A stretch of DNA of 5,038 bases. Source: an uncultured Solirubrobacterales bacterium. Lineage in GTDB: Bacteria; Actinomycetota; Thermoleophilia; Solirubrobacterales; Solirubrobacteraceae. The stretch lies in assembly GCA_903830015.1 (NCBI GenBank), contig CAIKSH010000235.1:1-5038 (forward strand), in the 5' to 3' direction. A model generated the notes under the pieces. The model did not search any database. It saw only the letters and a program-made list of their open reading frames with translations, and was not told the origin of the DNA. The translations under genes were made by a program, and so were the position numbers. This document shows positions 1-5,038 of this stretch, piece after piece (position 1 is the first letter of the stretch; every line of letters begins with the position of its first letter).

Positions 1-66
1 CGGCTTGCCCTGCGACTTCAGGATCCCGTAGTCGCGCAGGTACTGCTCTTTCTCCTGCTTGTTCAT
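1..66 (-). CDS. Quinol:cytochrome c reductase next subunit, N-terminus only (probable subunit IV/cytochrome c protein)
   Basis: Only the first 22 codons are visible; they begin MNKQEKEQYLRDYGILKSQG and run off the left edge. The ATG shares its last two bases with the TGA of the cytochrome b gene (ATGA overlap), and GAGGAGAG lies 9 nt upstream, so the start is well supported. The charged, soluble N-terminus right behind a 4-helix b6-type cytochrome b fits the next subunit of the complex. That subunit should carry the remaining transmembrane helices and the PEWY quinol-site motif, in Gram-positives often fused to a C-terminal cytochrome c domain (QcrC type). None of these diagnostic parts lies in the window, so the identity rests on gene order and on the resemblance of this N-terminus to such proteins as I remember them. 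Confidence 0.6.
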   Translation of the reverse strand, partial: MNKQEKEQYLRDYGILKSQGKP

Positions 67-875
67 GCCGTGACGCTCTCCTCACGGAGCTTCTCGGGCG
101 GCTCGGCCTTGACCCACGGCGGGGCGGTGGTTCCGAGCTTGGCCACGAGGTAGAGGTGGAAGCCCATCAGGGCGGCAATGGCGCCGGGCACGAGGAGCAT
201 GTGTATGGCGTAGAACCGCGAGAGCGTCGTGGCCCCGAAGTACGGCCCGGCTCTCAGGAATTCGGAGAGGTAGGGACCGACGATCGGGCCGGTGCCGTTG
301 ATATTCACGCCGACGATTGTCGCCCAGTAGGAGCGCTGGTCGAAGGGCAGCAGGTAGCCGGTGAAGGCCATCGTCATGGTCAGCACCAGGAGCACCACGC
401 CGATTACCCAGTTGAGCTCGCGCGGATACTTGTAGGCGCCGAAGAAGAAGGTGCGGCCCATGTGCAGGAAGATCAGGATCACCATCACCGACGAGCCCCA
501 CTTGTGCATCGCGTGGACGAACTCGCCGAGGAAGACCTCGTTGTTGATGTAGCGGATCGACTCGTAGGCGCGGGTGGCCGACGGGTCGTAGTACATGGCC
601 AGGAAGACGCCGGTCACCGCCTGGGAGAGGAAGGCGAACATCGTCGCCGAGCCGAGCGTGTAGAACCAGTTGGTCCCCTTGGGGACCTTGCGGAACATCA
701 TCCAGCGGGCACCGCCGGCGAGCGAGGTGCGCTCGTCGATCCAGTCCACGGTGGAGGCTCCGGCCTCGAGGGCGTGCTCCTTGAGGTCCTCCGGACCGGT
801 CTTCTTGCCCGGCCGCTTGGGCTTGGGGTTGATCCGGTCGGGGATCGGGGGGGCGGGAAGCTTTAGTTTCGGCAT
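63..875 (-). CDS. qcrB: Cytochrome b6-type subunit of quinol:cytochrome c oxidoreductase
   Basis: This 270-residue protein is the membrane core that carries hemes b_L and b_H and passes electrons from (mena)quinol to the Rieske protein and across the membrane. Helices lie near residues 72-96, 125-145, 155-178 and 222-246. The heme ligands are H124 and H225 (b_L) and H138 and H240 (b_H). The 14- and 15-residue spacings match plastid b6, where mitochondrial cytochrome b has 14 and 14. PRELNW (151-156) and GYLLPFDQ (173-180) are further family marks. The protein stops after four helices, so the second half must be the next gene, as in b6f and Bacillus QcrB. A Pro/Lys-rich soluble extension of about 35 residues precedes the conserved WIDERT region. 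Two oddities: Thr73 occupies the heme c_n cysteine position, and His121 replaces the usual arginine three residues before H124. The gene starts 12 nt after the Rieske stop and overlaps the next gene by 4 nt. Confidence 0.95.
   Translation of the reverse strand: MPKLKLPAPPIPDRINPKPKRPGKKTGPEDLKEHALEAGASTVDWIDERTSLAGGARWMMFRKVPKGTNWFYTLGSATMFAFLSQAVTGVFLAMYYDPSATRAYESIRYINNEVFLGEFVHAMHKWGSSVMVILIFLHMGRTFFFGAYKYPRELNWVIGVVLLVLTMTMAFTGYLLPFDQRSYWATIVGVNINGTGPIVGPYLSEFLRAGPYFGATTLSRFYAIHMLLVPGAIAALMGFHLYLVAKLGTTAPPWVKAEPPEKLREESVTA
76..83 (-). promoter_or_regulatory. Ribosome binding site of the truncated downstream subunit
   Basis: GAGGAGAG on the minus strand, 9 nt before the ATG at 66-64 and inside the last codons of cytochrome b. 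It supports the ATGA-overlapping start of the next subunit although only 22 codons are in view. Confidence 0.65.
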
Positions 876-890
876 CGTCGGTTACCCCTA
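876..890 (-). promoter_or_regulatory. Ribosome binding site of cytochrome b, overlapping the Rieske stop codon
   Basis: Reading on the minus strand, TAGGGG lies 9 nt before the ATG of cytochrome b. Its first three bases are the TAG stop of the Rieske gene. Ribosomes ending Rieske would sit on this site, so the two subunits are probably translationally coupled. Confidence 0.6.
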
Positions 891-1559
891 CGTGTTCGGG
901 AGCTTGCGCATCGAGGGACGGGACGGGTACAGGTACTGGCCTACGCCGTCGAGCGGCTCGCCCGGGTCACGCGGCGAGAAGCGGCGCAGTTCGCTGTTGA
1001 CCGAGAACCGGCGGCCGATGAAGACGGTGTCGCCCTCGACCTGGGTGTAGAAGCGGTCCAGCGGCCGGACCGGCGGCCCGCCGGTCACCTTCCCGACGAA
1101 GTCGTAGACGCCGCCGTGGCAGGGGCAGATGAAGCGCTGGGCGGCCGCCGTGAAACGCACCGGGCAGCCCAGGTGCATGCAGAGCGTGGAGACGGCGATG
1201 AACTTGTTGTATTCGTCGGGCTTCTCGGTGTCGACGTTGGGGTTGTACTTGCGCATGTAGACCGTCGACTTGCCGGCGTCCCCGATCCCCTGGGTGAGGG
1301 TGATGGTGCGCGGCACGTAGGTGTCCTCGCTGAACTCGCCGATCTTCCCGACCGCCTGCCAGGGCTGCTCCTCTTCCTTGAACACCGGGCCCATGGCGAA
1401 GCCGAGGGCCGGCAGGATGATCGCCGCGCCGGCGACCGCGCCGGCGGCCTGGCCGCCGATCACCATCGCCCGCCGGCGGGTGACCGTCTCACCCTCGAAG
1501 GCGCCAGGGATCTGGCGGTCGGTCGTGTACTTGCTCTTGGGTTCTTTTCGGTCGGCCAC
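888..1559 (-). CDS. qcrA: Rieske [2Fe-2S] iron-sulfur subunit of quinol:cytochrome c oxidoreductase
   Basis: This 223-residue protein accepts the first electron from quinol and passes it to the c-type cytochrome. CMHLGC (127-132) and CPCHGG (145-150) give the cluster ligands C127, H129, C145 and H148 and the structural disulfide pair C132/C147. GPPVRPL (161-167) is the proline loop. Residues 28-30 (RRR) followed by a hydrophobic stretch to about residue 58 form a Tat-type uncleaved anchor, usual for this family. About 40 residues follow the Rieske fold as a polar tail. Gly150 stands where high-potential Rieske proteins have the hydrogen-bonding Ser, while Tyr152 of the CPCHGxxYD pattern is kept. 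The start is taken as GTG at 1559-1557; the frame stays open upstream to a TAA at 1613-1611 but without an ATG or GTG, and no strong ribosome site precedes the GTG, so the exact start is moderately certain. It is the first gene of the oxidoreductase set. Confidence 0.95.
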   Translation of the reverse strand: MADRKEPKSKYTTDRQIPGAFEGETVTRRRAMVIGGQAAGAVAGAAIILPALGFAMGPVFKEEEQPWQAVGKIGEFSEDTYVPRTITLTQGIGDAGKSTVYMRKYNPNVDTEKPDEYNKFIAVSTLCMHLGCPVRFTAAAQRFICPCHGGVYDFVGKVTGGPPVRPLDRFYTQVEGDTVFIGRRFSVNSELRRFSPRDPGEPLDGVGQYLYPSRPSMRKLPNT

Positions 1560-1642
1560 GATGGGGTCGGACTGCTCGCCCTCGGGGGCGAACAGTACCG
1601 CTGATGAATCTTACGACGCGGCGCGCCCGAAAGCCTTTCGCG
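1560..1642. other. 83-nt intergenic gap between the heme genes and the oxidoreductase genes
   Basis: This is the only real gap in an otherwise overlapping gene string. It contains a small inverted repeat, CGAAAG/CTTTCG around 1628-1640, with no T-run after it in the minus direction, so it does not look like an intrinsic terminator. A weak -10-like hexamer, TAAGAT on the minus strand (1613-1608), lies about 50 nt before the Rieske start but has no convincing -35 partner. An internal promoter or processing site is possible but not shown. Confidence 0.35.
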
Positions 1643-2176
1643 TCAGCGCGCAGGCGCCAAATCGCCGCGTTCCTGGCGCGCGGCATCGCACAGCGCGCCG
1701 GCCGCGCCGGGCTGCCCCGAGCGGGCCTCCTGCCAGGCCTGCGAGAGGCTCTCCGAACGGCCCCAGCCGATACCGGTGGCGCCGGCCTCCCAGGCGGCCT
1801 CGGCGAGCTCCTCGTCACCGGCCGCCGCGGCGTGGGCGCAGCAGGCGATGACCTCGGCCAGCTCGGCCACGGCCTCCAGGTTGCCGGCCTGCGCCAGCCC
1901 GGCCAGGCCGAGGGCGTAGAGGCGGTCACCGCCGAGCAGGGCGAGATCGCGGTCGCCGGGCTCGAAGAGCCGCGGGCAGCCGCGGTGGAGCAGGTAGCCC
2001 TCGCGCACCGCCTCGACCGAGAGGGCGATCGCGGCGGGGTCAGCTCCGGCGCGGGGGCCGGATGCGGCGAGCTCGCCCCAGGCGGCGCCCTGCACCGGCT
2101 CGTCGACGAGGGCTCCGGCCAGCAGGCCGCCCTCCTCGCGAACCGCCGTGGCCACGGCGGCCAGCGGCCCGCTCAC
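1643..2176 (-). CDS. Conserved-looking helical protein of unknown function (possible prenyl-synthase-like fold)
   Basis: I do not recognise this 177-residue protein with certainty. It starts at GTG 2176-2174, which overlaps the TGA of hemL (GTGA), with GAGGTG just upstream; the frame is open further upstream inside hemL, but there it only reads hemL out of frame. The protein is Ala/Leu-rich and predicted by eye to be all-helical and soluble, with no signal peptide or membrane helix. Residues 70-118 read FEPGDRDLALLGGDRLYALG, then a helix with two adjacent cysteines (112-113). The GD-x-L-x-A-x-G-L pattern recalls helices of trans-isoprenyl diphosphate synthases, but no DDxxD metal-binding motif is present, so it would be at most a non-catalytic relative, such as a small heptaprenyl synthase subunit. 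Its position between hemL and the Rieske gene hints at a role linked to quinone or cytochrome assembly. The existence of the gene is well supported by the coupled start; the function is open. Confidence 0.7.
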   Translation of the reverse strand: MSGPLAAVATAVREEGGLLAGALVDEPVQGAAWGELAASGPRAGADPAAIALSVEAVREGYLLHRGCPRLFEPGDRDLALLGGDRLYALGLAGLAQAGNLEAVAELAEVIACCAHAAAAGDEELAEAAWEAGATGIGWGRSESLSQAWQEARSGQPGAAGALCDAARQERGDLAPAR

Positions 2177-3462
2177 GCCACCTCGGCGAAGGCTGCCCCC
2201 GCCGCCTCGATGGTCAGGTCCAGCTGGCCCGAGTCGTGGACGATCGAGGGGAACCAGGCCTCGAACTGCGAGGGCGGCGGGTAGACCCCGCGGGCCAGCA
2301 GCTCGCGGCACCAGGCGCCGTGGCGTTCGGTGTCGCAGGCCTGGGCGCCGGCATAGTCGGTTACCGGCCGGTCGCTGAAGAAGACGGTGACCAGCCCGGT
2401 GACCTCGACGACCTCGACCGGGACGTCGGCCGAGGCGGCCGCCTCGCGCAGGCCGTCGGCGAGGGTCTCGGTGGTGGAGGCCAGGCGCGCGTAGGCGGCC
2501 TCGTCATGCTGGCGCCGCGGGGCCAGCCCGGCGGCCGCGGCGAGCGGGTTGCCGCTCAGCGTGCCGGCCTGGTAGACGTCGCCGGCCGGCGCGACGAGCT
2601 CCATCAGCTCGCGAGAGCCACCGTAGGCCGCGGCGGGAAGGCCGCCGCCGAGGATCTTGCCGACGACGGTGAGGTCGGGGATCACGCCGGCGAGCTCCTG
2701 GACGCCTCCCGGGGCCACGCGGAAGCCGGAGATCACCTCGTCGAAGACCAGCAGGGCGCCGCTCTCGTCGGCCAGCTCGCGCAGGAGCTCGAGGAAACCC
2801 TCGCGCGGGGGCACGAGGCCCATGTTGGCCGGGTAGGGCTCGACGAGGATCGCCGCCAGCTCGTTGGCGGCGACCGCCTCGCGGACGGCGTCCGGGTCGT
2901 TCCACGGCACGACGACGGTGGCCGCGGTGGCCGCCTCGGGAACGCCGGGGCTGGTCGGCAGCGACTGGGTGGCCATACCGCTCCCGGCCTGGGCGAGCAG
3001 GCCGTCGAGGTGGCCGTGGTAGGCGCCGGCGAACTTGAGCAGCGTCGTGCGGCCGGTGGCCGCGCGGGCCAGGCGGATCGCGCTCATCGCCGCCTCGGTG
3101 CCCGAGCTGGTCATGCGGAGCATCTCGATCGCGGGCACGCGGCGGGAGACCTCCTCGGCGAGGTCGACCTCGAGGGCGGTCGGCGCGCCGAAAGTGGTGC
3201 CGTCGGCGGCTACCTCGTCGATCGCCGCCACCACCGCGGGGTTGGCGTGGCCAAGGATCAGCGGGCCCCACGAGCAGACGTAGTCCACGTAGGTGTTGCC
3301 GTCGACGTCGGTTATCTCGGCGCCGGCGCCGCGCTCGATGAAGATCGGATCGCGCCCGATCGAGCCCATGGCCCGGACCGGCGAGTTGACCCCGCCCGGG
3401 AGGTACTGCACCGCCCGCGAGTAGAGCTCCTCCGAGCGGGTGTCGCGAAGCGAGACGCCCAT
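2173..3462 (-). CDS. hemL: Glutamate-1-semialdehyde 2,1-aminomutase
   Basis: HemL is a cytosolic PLP enzyme that moves the amino group of glutamate-1-semialdehyde to give 5-aminolevulinate, the second step of the C5 tetrapyrrole route. The 429 residues match the usual family length. Visible marks are the N-terminal LPGGVNSPVRA (21-31), SSGTEA (119-124) for cofactor phosphate contact, AYHGH (147-151), DEVISGFR (241-248) with the pyridine-nitrogen aspartate D241, and the Schiff-base lysine K269 in VGKILGGGLP. GTLSGNPLA (300-308) closes the active site. The GVNSPVRA start region separates it from ordinary class III aminotransferases. Two places differ from the forms I remember: EPYPANMG (208-215) instead of EPVAGNMG, and APRRQHDE (314-321) after the SGNPLA helix; the length is unchanged, so this looks like divergence. 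The ATG follows the preceding stop by one nucleotide, with no strong ribosome site, suggesting coupled translation. Confidence 0.97.
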   Translation of the reverse strand: MGVSLRDTRSEELYSRAVQYLPGGVNSPVRAMGSIGRDPIFIERGAGAEITDVDGNTYVDYVCSWGPLILGHANPAVVAAIDEVAADGTTFGAPTALEVDLAEEVSRRVPAIEMLRMTSSGTEAAMSAIRLARAATGRTTLLKFAGAYHGHLDGLLAQAGSGMATQSLPTSPGVPEAATAATVVVPWNDPDAVREAVAANELAAILVEPYPANMGLVPPREGFLELLRELADESGALLVFDEVISGFRVAPGGVQELAGVIPDLTVVGKILGGGLPAAAYGGSRELMELVAPAGDVYQAGTLSGNPLAAAAGLAPRRQHDEAAYARLASTTETLADGLREAAASADVPVEVVEVTGLVTVFFSDRPVTDYAGAQACDTERHGAWCRELLARGVYPPPSQFEAWFPSIVHDSGQLDLTIEAAGAAFAEVA

Positions 3463-3463
3463 C

Positions 3464-5038
<1,575 letters not shown>

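Noticed and set aside
156..866. A plus-strand open frame (236 codons) opposite cytochrome b
   Set aside because: His/Glu/Gly-rich mirror of membrane-helix codons; the minus strand encodes an unambiguous cytochrome b.
1608..1636. Sigma-70-type promoter before the Rieske gene
   Set aside because: TAAGAT matches a -10 only partly and nothing near TTGACA occurs at 16-19 nt upstream; kept only as a note in the gap entry.
1628..1640. Inverted repeat CGAAAG/CTTTCG as an intrinsic terminator after the heme genes
   Set aside because: The usable stem is only about 5 bp and no T-run follows in the minus direction.
2177..2311. Longer N-terminus for the hypothetical protein, starting at 2311
   Set aside because: The extra 45 residues are Pro/Arg/Gly-rich out-of-frame reading of the hemL C-terminus; the GTG at 2176 has a GTGA overlap and an upstream GAGGTG.
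2500..2560. Possible compensated frameshift in hemL around APRRQHDE (residues 314-321)
   Set aside because: The segment has the same length as the common form and the frame is intact on both sides; ordinary divergence is the simpler reading.

Overview
The window is a strongly GC-rich piece of bacterial chromosome in which every gene lies on the minus strand, so the biological reading direction is from the right end to the left end. In that order it carries: the C-terminal part of hemB (porphobilinogen synthase); a fused two-domain Lrp/AsnC-like protein of the siroheme decarboxylase type (AhbA-AhbB); hemL (glutamate-1-semialdehyde aminomutase); an unrecognised 177-residue helical protein; a Rieske iron-sulfur protein; a b6-type cytochrome b; and the first 22 codons of the next subunit, probably the subunit IV/cytochrome c protein of the same complex.

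The GC-rich sequence, the b6-like split cytochrome b, and the order Rieske - cytochrome b - next subunit (as in Bacillus qcrABC) suggest a deep-branching actinobacterium of the Thermoleophilia type (Solirubrobacterales/Gaiellales relatives). The cytochrome b sequence looks most like that group from memory. This is inference, not a database result.

Layout, right to left: 4534-5038 hemB (5' end outside the window); 3464-4552 ahbAB, overlapping hemB by 19 nt; 2173-3462 hemL, one nt after ahbAB; 1643-2176 hypothetical protein, GTGA overlap with hemL; 1560-1642 the only real intergenic gap (83 nt); 888-1559 Rieske; 63-875 cytochrome b, 12 nt after Rieske; 1-66 next subunit, ATGA overlap with cytochrome b. 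The tight spacing suggests one transcript, or two joined at the 83-nt gap. No stretch of more than 300 bases lacks a gene. I see no RNA gene, mobile element or CRISPR array.

Functionally, the right half makes tetrapyrrole precursors: HemL gives 5-aminolevulinate, HemB gives porphobilinogen, and the AhbAB-like protein would decarboxylate siroheme or a related tetrapyrrole. The left half encodes a heme-containing quinol:cytochrome c oxidoreductase. The cluster therefore joins heme supply to a major heme consumer. The points most worth checking are the fused AhbAB protein in an actinobacterial-looking heme operon, the loss of two usually conserved cytochrome b residues (the heme c_n cysteine and the heme b_L propionate arginine), and the unexplained helical protein between the two halves.
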